The notes beneath the pieces were generated by a model. The model ran no database searches and was not told where the DNA came from. It saw nothing but the letters and a program-made list of their open reading frames with translations. Shown piece by piece: positions 57,601 to 64,000 of a stretch of DNA of 64,000 nt. The DNA comes from Endozoicomonas sp. GU-1 (GTDB taxonomy: Bacteria; Pseudomonadota; Gammaproteobacteria; Pseudomonadales; Endozoicomonadaceae), in contig NZ_CP114771.1 of the NCBI RefSeq assembly GCF_027366395.1, positions 4,278,001 through 4,342,000 on the forward strand, written 5' to 3'. Position 1 is the stretch's first letter, and every line of letters starts with the position of its first letter. The translations under genes were made by a program, and so were the position numbers.

Positions 57601-60058
57601 CGGCAACGACACCTTGATAGGCGGCGCGGGTCGGGACACTTACGTCTGGGCTGTGGGTGATGGCGCGGATGTTATTGATAACCGTGGCGGACAAGGACTG
57701 TTGTTGCTTCAGGGTGGTGCAACCCCGGAGTCTTTGGACTTCAGCCGTGATGGGGATGACCTGCTGATTGCCATGAAAGATCAGACAGGTCAGTCCATCC
57801 GCATAAAGAACCACTTCCTTGGCGGTGACTGGGCACTGGATGGTGTACAGCCAGATGGTGGCTTTATGATCACCACCAACAAGATCAATCAGCTGGTTGC
57901 CGGGGGCAGTGATCCGGACTTTGCTTCAGTGGTGAAAGGTACTAACGACGGTGAGCGTCTGGTTGGTAGTGCAAACAATGATAAGGTTCTGGGTGAAGGT
58001 GGTGATGACACCCTGTTCGGAATGTCCGGCAATGACCGGCTGGAAGGTAGTGATGGAAACGATCGCCTGATGGGTGGTAATGGTTCTGGTCAGGGGTCTG
58101 GTGATGATGTCCTTGCCGGCGGTGCTGGAAATGACGTTCTAAACGGCGAAGATGGCAACGACACCCTGAATGGTGGTGTCGGTGATGACCACTACTATTA
58201 TCAGGCCGGAGACGGTGTAGATACCATTGATGCCACGGGTGGTGGTACTGACTGGGTGCTTTTCAATGGCGGTATCAGCCGAGACCGGATCAGCTTCCAC
58301 AAAGATGGCAATGATCTGGTCATGCTTCTGGATAATGATCTGAAGCAACAGCTGCGGGTGAAAGATCACTTCCTTGGTGGTGAGAAAGCCATCAGCTATG
58401 TGCAACCTTCTGACGGTGGCTATGCTATCCCGGCTTCAAGCTTTGCGTCGTTACTAACGGCTCTCCCGGGCGGTGGTGATGGCAGCGGAGGTGAGACTGG
58501 CAACGGTAATGGTGGTGAATCGGTTGATAACTCTGGTGGCAGCTCCGGTGGGGGTAACCAGGGTGGAGAGACCGGAGAGCCAACCGAGCCAGGACTGGGC
58601 GGTGACGATGTCATCACAGGGACCGCTGCCAATGAAGTGCTGCTGGGCGGTGCCGGTAATGACACATTGATTGGCGGAGCTGGCAACGATCATCTGATTG
58701 GCGGTCAGGGAGATGATATCTATCACTTCTCCAGTGGACAGGATGTGGTGGATAACACGGGTGCTGGTACCGACAAAGTGCACTTTGTAAATGGTATCAC
58801 CTTTAACCAGGTAGCCTCTGGCCTGTCCAAAATGGGCGATGACCTGATTCTCAAGGTGAATGGTGGCCCGGATCAGATCACCCTCAAGAAATTCTTCCTG
58901 GGCGGTGAACATCTGATCGACAGCTTCACGTTTGCTACTGGTGGTCAGATCACGGCAGCCCGGATTTTTGCTGCCTTTGGTCTGGCCATTCCAACCCCTT
59001 CTGAAAACAGTCATAATGAGGTTGATGGCACAGCCGGTGATGACGCATCGTTAGCGGGTACAACCAACGTTGATCACATCCGTGGATTTAATGGCGATGA
59101 TCAGCTATCCGGGGATGGCGGTGATGATCTTCTGGAGGGTGGAAATGGTCACGATATCCTGAATGGACAGGCTGGTAATGATACTTTGAAAGGTGGACGT
59201 GGTAACGATACCTATGTATTTACAGCTGGAGATGGTCAGGACGTTATCGACAATGCTGGCGGTGGTAATGATACGCTGTTGTTTGAAGGTATCAGCTTTA
59301 ACCAGGTAGCCTCAGGCCTCAGCCGTTATGGTACTGACCTGATTCTCAATATTCAGGGTGGGACTGATACGGTTACGCTGAAAGACTGGTTCCTGGGTGG
59401 TGATAACGTAGTGGATACCATTCGGTTTGCCAGTGGCGGCCAGATTACCGCAGATCAGATATTCGGTGCTTTTGGTGGCACTAACCCTGATACCAATGGT
59501 TCACCGGACTACCAGAACGTTCCGGACGAACGGGGTTATGCCACGATTCTGAACGGCCAGGCTGGTGATCAGATCATTCTTGGCTCTTCCGATGCTGAAA
59601 TGCTGGGTGGTGGCGCCGGAGATGATCATCTTCATGGCAACGGTGGCAATGACTACCTGATGGGGGGTGATGGAAATGATACCTACCATTTCACAACAGG
59701 TGGTGGTGCTGACACGATTAATAACCTGTCCAATTCAGCAGTGGATCAGGATGTACTGCAGCTGTTGGGCATTGAAGAAGAAAACCTCTGGTTTACCCGC
59801 TCCGGTGACCATCTGCTGATTGATGTTATCGGTTCTGATGATCAGATTACGGTACAGGACTGGTACAGCAATGATGCCCAAAAGTTGGATAAAATCCGCA
59901 CGGGCGATGCTGTGTTGCTGGCCAACAAGGTGGAGAATCTGGTCAATGCCATGGCTGGGTTTGATGCACCGCCAGCTGGTGAAGCTCAGCTGCCACAAAA
60001 CGTTCGCGATCAGGTTACTCCGGTGATTGCTGCCAGTTGGCAGACGACCGTGAGTTAA
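51548..60058 (+). CDS. Giant RTX protein, C-terminal part of the lipase-RTX gene
   Basis: A frame of 2836 codons whose homologous part begins at about 51649; joined to the lipase frame it gives a gene of roughly 3,260 codons. It holds at least ten blocks of GGxGxDxLx calcium-binding repeats (for example near 51840, 52620, 53190, 55570, 56040, 56560, 57230, 57960, 59050 and 59560), alternating with haemolysin-type linker modules (RIKNHFLGGDWALD, VKDHFLGGEKAIS, LKKFFLGGEHLID). A dockerin-like calcium segment (LDLDDSGDIAT, FDLDDDGIAERVGW) lies near 54310. A G/S/E-rich linker spans about 58470-58590. The C-terminus lacks cysteine and ends ASWQTTVS, compatible with type I secretion. A strong terminator follows at 60088. 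Confidence 0.88.
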   Translation: MQKAFLQPAILIIRMRMAPDTANALLPTAWRCSGWYERNAEDIEVGNAVGDGDVHYTDHFNDSELPMVVFGDEATEKNDAKQVIFGSHGDDGKALLTGGDKDDRIYGLDGDDVLQGGKGNDRLEGGRGNDTYIFDLTNDGVGFDTIADTQGNSRILISGQQLKNLYAANAEASTYTDKNGNRLVRLAGQDLVLMTANGSIINLEGWNSVLTPDRTPSTAASLKSAPATITSIEPLIYSAKSNEAVNVYGLSFYGYEGAVVPFQGDDALNIGNRLINQDGQQLLIHWSQEQRALTKGIKDSEGRDIDQSWVNQREIHYDASVIAAVSSTTLLFEGSSFNDHLLGNEATVPDGDMNNYLRGHGGDDFIDGRGGRDLLIGDAGEDILTGGQGNDFLFGGSVDSKDAGDDAKDSLDGGDGNDYLSGAGGNDDLSGGNGNDSIAGGSGNDVISGGDGQDIITGDGYIFDMKDGQVAVSAEHRLQESISLTQSYNDIIDGGTGDDLIIGGAGSDIMLGGTGDDVLHGDQRGVEHYRGSLQSGFVNIPEALHGNDAIFAGDGNDEVVAGGGNDYVQGGLGDDRLWGDDPLLSVTGDDQLYGGAGDDKIIGGGGDDLLDGGSGDDKIWGDHDASQEQYGDDEIYGRSGNDAIAAGQGADRVDGGAGNDSLFGQEGKDTLLGGEGDDYLDAGEDNDIDLLDGGTGFDTFVAYGGDVIEDSDGVGVVHFKNRRLTGGYRLASDPENTYRDYNHSFIYQLDGSTLTVRDGEDFLTINNFTNNQLGLDLYSPAVTHTGGDGFETIGTSDGDVVVDRDGLSVVVHKGHILTGGNWLGSSSSGNSWGGTSNWYRSQDGGFTYELSGIGTLTVFETAGSAAMWGNSLRSGGFKRFTYSGFRNGMSGIYLGGNSAMFLPPELDPDRTRIRRIDPLALDLDDSGDIATSSVSDSNVFFDLDDDGIAERVGWINAQDGLLVRDLNDNGSIDSISELFGNATQNGFQALKETGDSNNDDIFNADDELFSQVRVWKDANQDGLSQEEELSTLAQLGIDSIDLVHETVDRPSSGNRIIAEGSAIRNNESVYAAAFDLQINNFITKDTGSHTLDQTVLQSLLARGISLPLLRGFGSVRDLQTVYASDQQLLNKVQSLASSDAYTVYQGFEMLLADWSGLSALRQNAGHELTLSLSTTEKLWVLESFSGVSEFKGVIEQQFTDGKSPQIVGLEVDYLAERFDALTHHYASRFLLQTVFSDAFEGAHYSISSNRLEVSNAGVLQASLIRAGKSSASLDEGAALAQIYNEFRSDINLDEKLLADRLINVENAVVFRRLLLGDLADVSYGRDQYTGTDGKSYIIGSATGADILRGLSGNDYIEGRGGNDQIIGGNGDDVLNGGAGNDELSGGEGSDHYAFAAGDGQDTVYDDFADATTLVLADLNEFSNAIFRRIGSDLQLSFKGRSDDHITFKSFFSEDLPRSGLTIEKTDGSSEFFSVDQIIMKTMLGTEGNDVIQANKQDNEIHSLAGNDRLDGYAGNDTLDGGAGQDTLYGGDGHDDLTGGLGDDQLFGGVGDDTYHFAAADGSDVIEDSASIDTLIFEDLNDDDVLLRRQGDDLVISRHADSNDSVRILNHFTDQAGVVSLGAINVITFANGTRWNTDDILVQSVKGTEANDQILAHAENDMITALSGDDVVHGQGGHDQIDGGHGSDTLYGETGRDVLLGGQGDDRLEGGDDDDRLEGGEGVDTLLGEDGSDQLFGGDQNDDLSGGGGNDQLFGDSGNDTLNGDWGDDTLHGGSGDDEYLFNLGDGADRMIERRLGEAYSNYDASFDVLRFGEGIAAIDLSYARRGDHMVISHSNGSDQITIENWFREPTEHFKINSFEFADGTILSDADLEEQVVTYGTDGSDQTMIGYRDHHDEIHAGAGDDKVWGRAGNDVIHGDAGDDYLDGESGDDRLFGGEGNDNLQGKEGTDHLEGGMGSDSLSGGSGDDTLLGQSGADQLFGGEGNDHMEGGADNDYMDAGAGDDRLIGGDGNDQLRGEGGNDTLIGGAGRDTYVWAVGDGADVIDNRGGQGLLLLQGGATPESLDFSRDGDDLLIAMKDQTGQSIRIKNHFLGGDWALDGVQPDGGFMITTNKINQLVAGGSDPDFASVVKGTNDGERLVGSANNDKVLGEGGDDTLFGMSGNDRLEGSDGNDRLMGGNGSGQGSGDDVLAGGAGNDVLNGEDGNDTLNGGVGDDHYYYQAGDGVDTIDATGGGTDWVLFNGGISRDRISFHKDGNDLVMLLDNDLKQQLRVKDHFLGGEKAISYVQPSDGGYAIPASSFASLLTALPGGGDGSGGETGNGNGGESVDNSGGSSGGGNQGGETGEPTEPGLGGDDVITGTAANEVLLGGAGNDTLIGGAGNDHLIGGQGDDIYHFSSGQDVVDNTGAGTDKVHFVNGITFNQVASGLSKMGDDLILKVNGGPDQITLKKFFLGGEHLIDSFTFATGGQITAARIFAAFGLAIPTPSENSHNEVDGTAGDDASLAGTTNVDHIRGFNGDDQLSGDGGDDLLEGGNGHDILNGQAGNDTLKGGRGNDTYVFTAGDGQDVIDNAGGGNDTLLFEGISFNQVASGLSRYGTDLILNIQGGTDTVTLKDWFLGGDNVVDTIRFASGGQITADQIFGAFGGTNPDTNGSPDYQNVPDERGYATILNGQAGDQIILGSSDAEMLGGGAGDDHLHGNGGNDYLMGGDGNDTYHFTTGGGADTINNLSNSAVDQDVLQLLGIEEENLWFTRSGDHLLIDVIGSDDQITVQDWYSNDAQKLDKIRTGDAVLLANKVENLVNAMAGFDAPPAGEAQLPQNVRDQVTPVIAASWQTTVS

Positions 60059-60087
60059 GGTTTACACCTTATATTCACGATGAAATG

Positions 60088-60123
60088 AAGGCAGCACTGG
60101 GTAACTGGTGCTGCCTTTTTGGT
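60088..60123 (+). terminator. Rho-independent terminator after the RTX gene
   Basis: GGCAGCAC and GTGCTGCC form an 8-bp GC-rich stem around a ten-base loop, followed by TTTTT, 30 bp after the stop codon of the giant gene. It ends the secretion and RTX transcription unit. Confidence 0.85.
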
Positions 60124-60216
60124 TTTGGGGTACGAGCAGGTTACAGCGGGTTAAACTTGCTGTTACAAATCCTTTCTGAATGGACACATTGCAGCACGGT
60201 GTGCCATCAGCAGTAG

Positions 60217-60266
60217 GGGTGGTCACTTTTGAACAGCAGGCCGATCCATTTTGGACAGTGCCACTA
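60217..60266. mobile_element. IS21-type terminal end, inverted relative to 39484
   Basis: GGTGGTCACTTTTGAACAGCAG followed by TTTGGACAGTGCCACTA (60250-60266) is the inverse of the end at 39484-39530. The 17 bp TAGTGGCACTGTCCAAA is exact in both, and the neighbouring TGTTCAAA-GTGACC unit is also shared. There is no IS21 gene next to it. Confidence 0.7.
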
Positions 60267-60281
60267 CACCGGCTGAACTAG

Positions 60282-60303
60282 CTTGTACCAAGTTTTGTAC
60301 AAG
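60282..60303 (+). promoter_or_regulatory. Probable antitoxin operator
   Basis: CTTGTAC and GTACAAG form a 7-bp inverted repeat with an 8-base spacer, 10 bp before the antitoxin start. It contains TGTACA, the core known to be bound by YefM-type antitoxins, so autoregulation of the toxin-antitoxin genes is likely. Confidence 0.6.
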
Positions 60304-60312
60304 GAATAAAGA

Positions 60313-60543
60313 GTGGAGCAGGTCAATATCAGTGAACTGAGAGCTAACCTGCTTGATTACCTGAAAAAAGCCCAGCAAGGCCAACCCTTTATCGTGACTT
60401 CTAATGGTCAAACACTGGCGACCATCTGCGCCCTCGATGCGTTAAAGAAGTATTCAAGAAAAAACCTGAAGGAAGTGGGTGAAAATGCCATTGCCAACGA
60501 TATTATCGATCCGTTGGATAAACCCTGGGAAAACCGGCAATGA
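60313..60543 (+). CDS. Phd/YefM-type antitoxin
   Basis: A 76-residue antitoxin of the Phd/YefM family, which binds its own operator through the N-terminal half and neutralises a toxin through the C-terminal half. The opening VNISELRANLLDYLKKAQQGQPFIVTSNGQ is the family signature, and the C-terminus (DIIDPLDKPWENRQ) is the type found with PIN-domain toxins. It starts with GTG at 60313 after AAGGA, and its stop overlaps the ATG of the toxin remnant by 4 bp. The toxin gene is broken, so the antitoxin appears orphaned and may only act on related toxins elsewhere in the genome. Confidence 0.88.
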   Translation: MEQVNISELRANLLDYLKKAQQGQPFIVTSNGQTLATICALDALKKYSRKNLKEVGENAIANDIIDPLDKPWENRQ

Positions 60544-60675
60544 TTTTATTGGGTACCTGTGCCTTTATCTGGGATGCTCGTGCAACACGACAAACTCAGC
60601 AAACAGGCAAAGCAAATCATCCAACAGGGTGATCGTAATTTGAGAGAGAGCCTGTTGGTGACAAGCGTTTGGTAA
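60540..60675 (+). pseudogene. PIN-domain toxin remnant
   Basis: From ATG 60540, overlapping the antitoxin stop, the frame reads MILLGTCAFIWDAR, the usual first strand of VapC-like PIN nucleases (LLDTCALIW, with the first catalytic aspartate changed to glycine here). The family sequence then continues in another frame (HDKLSKQAKQIIQQGDRNL) and ends at TAA 60675. The rest of the ~130-residue toxin is absent. A frameshift, a lost catalytic residue and a truncation together make it non-functional. Confidence 0.75.
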
Positions 60676-60752
60676 TACCTGCTACCGTCAATAGTTTTAA
60701 CCCGAATTGAGAAAAATCTGTTTTTAATGGTCTATCCTCATGATCCAAACAC

Positions 60753-61562
60753 ATGTGGTGGTCTTTTATGGACTTTATATCGTCAAATTTATCGCCTTTA
60801 ATATCTTCATTGGCACCAGCGGTAAATTCATCCGTTAAAGCTTTTGCTGGCAGTCGATCCGTAGAAGTATTACAAGATCAAGTTAAAAGAATTTTCTTGG
60901 GGACGGGTTTGGGACTAGCTCAAACACCCCTGGAGTTATTATTAGCAAGGCCTGTATTAATGGTGGAGAGTAAGTTAACAGGACGAACAGATTTTAACCC
61001 CTTTGAAGAAGGTTATATTGAAAAAATGTCTACAAAGGAAATATTCAAAAATGCCTTCATTGAAGAGGCATTATTCAGGGTTGTTTGCCCACGACTTATA
61101 AAATTAAACCTACCTTTTGGTACAGGGTATATCCCGGAGATCATCAGTGCTTTTCTATTTGGAGTTGCACATCTTTGCACTCCAAAACCATCTTTTACCC
61201 ATATATTTATGGCCACTATAGCGGGTTTTAAATTTAACAATATATATAAAAGCCATGGTTTATTATCAGCAACTATTGCTCATGCAGCTCACAATCTCAT
61301 TACGGTTAAACTACACTGTTATACAAAAAACAGAGATAGATTAGAACAAATGAAACTAACCTTGAATAGAAATGAAACAAGATTAAAACAAATGAAGTTA
61401 ACATTAAATGATCGTAAGCATGCTGTAAAACAAACCAAAATCAATAGTAATTCAATTAAATCTGAAAACTGTCTAAAACTAAGAAGTGGCAGAGTGATCA
61501 AACGATCCAGCCTGGCAGGTATCAACTCCATGAAATTGGCTGTGTCGCATATTGAAAAATAA
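60753..61562 (+). CDS. CPBP-family intramembrane protease-like protein
   Basis: A 269-residue protein with the three CPBP (CAAX protease and bacteriocin-processing) motifs: EEALFR near residue 105, FGVAHL near 138, and HAAHN near 180, which hold the proposed catalytic glutamates and histidines. Hydrophobic segments surround them. Functions in the family include processing of peptides or prenylated proteins and phage abortive infection. The C-terminal 75 residues are unusual: a basic, amphipathic region with a repeated ~14-residue unit (RLEQMKLTLNRNET, RLKQMKLTLNDRKH). The start is ATG 60753, or 60768 (MDFISS); neither has a clear ribosome-binding site. The gene is A/T-rich and next to an IS, suggesting transfer. 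Confidence 0.75.
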   Translation: MWWSFMDFISSNLSPLISSLAPAVNSSVKAFAGSRSVEVLQDQVKRIFLGTGLGLAQTPLELLLARPVLMVESKLTGRTDFNPFEEGYIEKMSTKEIFKNAFIEEALFRVVCPRLIKLNLPFGTGYIPEIISAFLFGVAHLCTPKPSFTHIFMATIAGFKFNNIYKSHGLLSATIAHAAHNLITVKLHCYTKNRDRLEQMKLTLNRNETRLKQMKLTLNDRKHAVKQTKINSNSIKSENCLKLRSGRVIKRSSLAGINSMKLAVSHIEK

Positions 61563-61678
61563 TAAATCCTGTAATGAGATGGTTTGGCTGCAATAAGATC
61601 AACCGTTTCATCGATAACCTGCTGTTGAGTGTCTCAATGCAACGATTAATGAAAGCAACCAGAAGCGATGATGGCTGA

Positions 61679-62564
61679 GAGGCTGTTTTAAAACTACTTA
61701 AACCTTCGTAGCATTATGCGAATCATGCATATATAAACGAAGGCTTCTGAACTCCTTGGCAGCTGTTCATAGTCTTTAGATAAACGTCTGGATCCTTCAA
61801 ACCAGCCAAAGGTTCTCTCCACAACCCAGCGCCTGGCTTGAACGACAAACTTTCCCCGTGGGCGTTTTGTGATTTCAAGTTCCCTTTTGGGTTTGAAGCG
61901 ATAAAACCACTCTTCAAGGTAACCCCGGTAGCCACAATCAGCCCAGACTTTCCGGATGTTTTTAAAGTATTTCTTAAGGTGAGCCAGTATGAATTGACCT
62001 GCAAAACTATCACTAAATGCGGCTGCGTGTACCCATACCACCAGAATCAGGCCAAGAGTATCAACAGCTATATGACGTTTTCTGCCTTTTATTTTCTTCC
62101 CGCCATCATAGCCTCGATCCCCCCCTTTTACCGAGGTTTTCACGGATTGGGAGTCAATGCTTGCTGCTGTTGGTTGTGGCTCTTTGCCCGCCTGAATTCG
62201 CACCTGGTCACGAAGAGCATCATGCACCTTCTTCCATGTGCCATCTTGTTTCCAGATTCGAAAATAGGTGTAGACAGTACTCCATGGTGGAAAGTCAGAA
62301 GGCAGCATTCGCCACTGACAGCCTGTTTTAGTGAGATAGAATATGGCATTCAATATCAGACGATAACTCCAGTCGCGTGGTCGCCCATTTTTTGGAGTAT
62401 CATAGCCAGGGTCAGGGAATAGAGGCTTGAGGATTGCCCACTCGTCATTGGTCAGGTCGGATGGATACATAATTATCCTCCTTAAACTAATCAGATACTG
62501 TAGTTATAGACGACGTTGAGTTTTTTATCCTGAGTTAATGGTCAGTAACTTTTACAACAGTCTC
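61679..62564 (-). mobile_element. Complete IS5-family insertion sequence, 886 bp
   Basis: The ends are imperfect inverted repeats, GAGGCTGTTTTAAAA (left) and GAGACTGTTGTAAAA (right, minus strand), differing at two of 15 positions. TGA flanks both sides (61676-61678 and 62565-62567), a 3-bp target duplication like those of IS5-family groups that use TNA targets. It contains one transposase gene on the minus strand. The right 348 bp are the same as the element at the left window edge, in the same orientation. Confidence 0.92.
61694..62470 (-). CDS. IS5-family transposase (DDE)
   Basis: A 258-residue transposase that appears intact. The N-terminal DNA-binding region is followed by the DDE catalytic core: first aspartate in AASIDSQSVKTS near residue 105, second in VWADCGYRG near residue 197, and glutamate in VVERTFGWFEGSRRL near residue 233, with the K/R residues expected after the glutamate. 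The linker KGGDRGYDGGKKIKGRKRH is typical of the IS5 family. A single frame encodes the protein without the -1 frameshift used by some IS5 groups. It starts at ATG 62470, followed in reverse by GGAGGATAAT as the ribosome-binding site. Confidence 0.94.
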   Translation of the reverse strand: MYPSDLTNDEWAILKPLFPDPGYDTPKNGRPRDWSYRLILNAIFYLTKTGCQWRMLPSDFPPWSTVYTYFRIWKQDGTWKKVHDALRDQVRIQAGKEPQPTAASIDSQSVKTSVKGGDRGYDGGKKIKGRKRHIAVDTLGLILVVWVHAAAFSDSFAGQFILAHLKKYFKNIRKVWADCGYRGYLEEWFYRFKPKRELEITKRPRGKFVVQARRWVVERTFGWFEGSRRLSKDYEQLPRSSEAFVYICMIRIMLRRFK

Positions 62565-62624
62565 TGAGAAAAATTCAAAGAAAAGTGGATCAGCAGCCTT
62601 TATCTGCCCACTGATGACTATCAC

Positions 62625-63197
62625 TTAAAGAACCCCCACCACATCCTCATACAGCTCCCGAAGCGTAACTGAAAACCCGATGGAATGAAGCTGCAAGGTA
62701 TCGGTCTCCTGCTTCAGGCGGATGATCTCCCAGCCGCTGTCGGTACTCTGGTAGAGATCCACGGCAATCTTATCCTGATGGATCAGTACATACTCCTTCA
62801 ACCCCTTGATGGCGGTGTAGGCTGCAAGCTTTTCCATCCGGTCTCTTGCCTCGGTGGTGGGGGATAGCACTTCGGCAATCAAGGTTGGCTGATCTTCAAC
62901 ATAGGCGTTCTGGTCAGAATCGTTACAGGCCACCATCACATCCGGATAATAAAAAACATCATTCCCTTTATGGCTGGCATTCACTTTCATATCACTGGAG
63001 TAAGCTCTACAGGGGCTGCCCTGCAGGTGAGCACGCAGCAGGGAGGCAAACGCCAGGGTAAGCAGATTGCGCCTGCGGCTGGCACCGGCCATGGCGACGA
63101 TCAGCCCGTTAACGTATTCATGCCGCTGGTCTGCCTGCTGTTCAAACGCCAGATAGGCTTCCGGTGTCATCAATTGTAACTGCTCGGCCTGAGCCAT
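62625..63197 (-). CDS. Uma2-family endonuclease-fold protein (DUF820)
   Basis: A 190-residue protein of the Uma2/DUF820 family, with a PD-(D/E)XK nuclease-like fold. The landmarks are TPEAYLAFEQQADQRHEYVNG at the N-terminus, YYPDVMVACN near residue 83, and LIAEVLSPTTEARDRMEKLAAY near residue 107, which hold the D, E and related residues of the site. Members are abundant in cyanobacteria and transferred widely; their biological target is unknown. It starts with ATG 63197. It is next to the IS5 element on the same strand as its transposase but is not part of it. Nothing nearby suggests a partner gene. Confidence 0.88.
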   Translation of the reverse strand: MAQAEQLQLMTPEAYLAFEQQADQRHEYVNGLIVAMAGASRRRNLLTLAFASLLRAHLQGSPCRAYSSDMKVNASHKGNDVFYYPDVMVACNDSDQNAYVEDQPTLIAEVLSPTTEARDRMEKLAAYTAIKGLKEYVLIHQDKIAVDLYQSTDSGWEIIRLKQETDTLQLHSIGFSVTLRELYEDVVGVL

Positions 63198-63565
63198 TCG
63201 CTTCTTTCCGTTCTGTTTATGATCCTTACAGAATAATACACATCGGGGAGTAGTTGGCAGTTTTCAGAAAAAGAAAGTGGGCAGAAAAGGAGGTAGAGTG
63301 AATTTTCGACGGCCCATGACCTGAAAACGAAAGCACGAATAGTTGGTAATGACCGACGACCTATTGCGTACGACAAACATCAGGATGCCGAGCAATCGTC
63401 GGAAAAGTGATTAAACTAGTCTTGTTAGCGTTGTAGATTTTAGCGCCATTGGAGTAAATAAAGATGGAGTCTTCTATGTGGTGGAAGGAGACCTCAATAG
63501 CGAACTGATAAAAAATTACTTGCCTTGCGGATGTTATTAACATTAACAGAGTCAGGAGTAGCAAA
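63198..63565. other. Gene-free stretch with a possible decayed frame
   Basis: No gene is firmly supported. From about 63418 to 63541 an open stretch without a start codon reads VVDFSAIGVNKDGVFYVVEG and continues DLNSELIKNYLPCGCY before a stop. It looks protein-like and could be the end of a lost gene, but I cannot assign it. AGGAG at 63554-63558 belongs to the next gene. Confidence 0.35.
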
Positions 63566-64000
63566 ATGTTCAACTCAGTCGGCTTACCCCCAATACCAAC
63601 TGTTCCTACGCGTGCATCGATTGAAACAACAACCTGCAACCAGCGAGAATACCAGGATCGAGCTAAAAAAATAGTTAGCGCATGTATTCGTGATCTGGCG
63701 TTTGAAATATTAAAACCTGCAGGTCAGTCCAGCACTGCTTTGTCCGATTCAAGCCTGGCCGCGTCACTGGGTATGTTACTGGCAACCATGGATAACAACG
63801 ATAAGGAAATGATCCTCGACATACCTCAAGGAGAGCTGACACCACAGCTTGATTCGGCAATCCATAATGAACTGGGGCGTCTCAGCAGAAAGCATCCTTT
63901 CCGAAAGGACCAGATGCTTTCTATATTGAACTTCATGGCATCCGCACATAATCCGGGCCACGACAAGGGTTTTGTTGATAATCTCATTGAGCACTATAAA
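63566..64000 (+). CDS. Unknown protein, N-terminal part (runs off the window)
   Basis: An ATG at 63566, seven bases after AGGAG, opens a frame of 145 codons with no stop before the window end. The protein begins MFNSVGLPPIPTVPTRASIE, a proline- and threonine-rich, probably disordered start, followed by helical sequence (REYQDRAKKIVSACIRDLAFEILKP, in outline; then LAASLGMLLATMDNNDKEMIL and GRLSRKHPFRKDQMLSILNFM). There is no signal peptide or membrane segment in the visible part. I recognise no family. A disordered head on a helical body is seen in many secreted effectors of host-associated bacteria, which is only a suggestion. Confidence 0.65.
   Translation, partial: MFNSVGLPPIPTVPTRASIETTTCNQREYQDRAKKIVSACIRDLAFEILKPAGQSSTALSDSSLAASLGMLLATMDNNDKEMILDIPQGELTPQLDSAIHNELGRLSRKHPFRKDQMLSILNFMASAHNPGHDKGFVDNLIEHYK

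Noticed and set aside
56300..58700. Long frames opposite and within the giant RTX gene (e.g. 57344-57814 minus, 58454-59014 minus)
   Set aside because: They are shadows of the GGxGxDxLx repeat codons and follow the repeat period.

Overview
The window looks like chromosome from a marine host-associated gammaproteobacterium of the Endozoicomonas/Hahellaceae type. I base this on the core gene order birA-coaX-SPOR protein-tRNA(Tyr,Gly,Thr), the heavy load of IS5, IS21 and IS66 remnants and MITEs, long repeat-protein arrays and giant RTX genes. The taxonomic call is inference.

Left (1-22.9 kb): the right end of an IS5-family element is followed by seven tandem same-strand genes of 853-1211 codons. 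Each encodes a conserved ~200-residue N-domain, 7 to 14 tandem ~52-residue helical repeats with the core NLLWALAKLVDNGL (like octotricopeptide repeats, OPR), a RAP-type (PD-(D/E)XK-like) domain, and an acidic then very basic, nuclear-localisation-like tail. Every gene is preceded by the same ~49-bp leader. This array is the most unusual part of the window. I propose a set of RNA-binding proteins of modular specificity that may act in a eukaryotic host.

Middle (22.9-39.4 kb): mostly housekeeping. It holds a small unknown protein, a MATE transporter, trpS, a frameshifted lipoprotein, a DUF454 protein, ribokinase, a frameshifted transaldolase, a hotdog thioesterase, a DUF523/DUF1722 protein, a 165-bp MITE, a GNAT enzyme and an HD hydrolase. 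A TPP riboswitch with thiC, hisC (convergent and overlapping thiC), birA-coaX-SPOR and three tRNA genes with a clear promoter and terminator follow.

Right (39.4-60.3 kb): an accessory segment inserted directly after tRNA-Thr, where relatives usually carry tuf. It is bounded by inverted copies of an IS21-type end. It starts with transposase debris (istB with an internal deletion, an IS66 tail, a nonsense-split hypothetical gene). Then come a type I secretion ABC transporter and membrane-fusion protein, a small membrane protein, an RTX gene broken by a frameshift and truncated at a MITE-like element, a 46-codon remnant of a second hlyD, a lipoprotein, and a giant lipase-RTX gene (about 3,260 codons) split by one extra G. 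The transporter pair presumably exports the RTX proteins; no TolC is present.

Far right (60.3-64 kb): a Phd/YefM antitoxin with a decayed PIN toxin, a CPBP-type membrane protease-like protein, a complete IS5-family element (886 bp, identical over the shared part to the copy at the left edge), a Uma2 nuclease-fold protein and the start of an unknown gene running off the window. Several frame breaks lie at short homopolymers, so sequencing error and real decay or phase variation must be separated.
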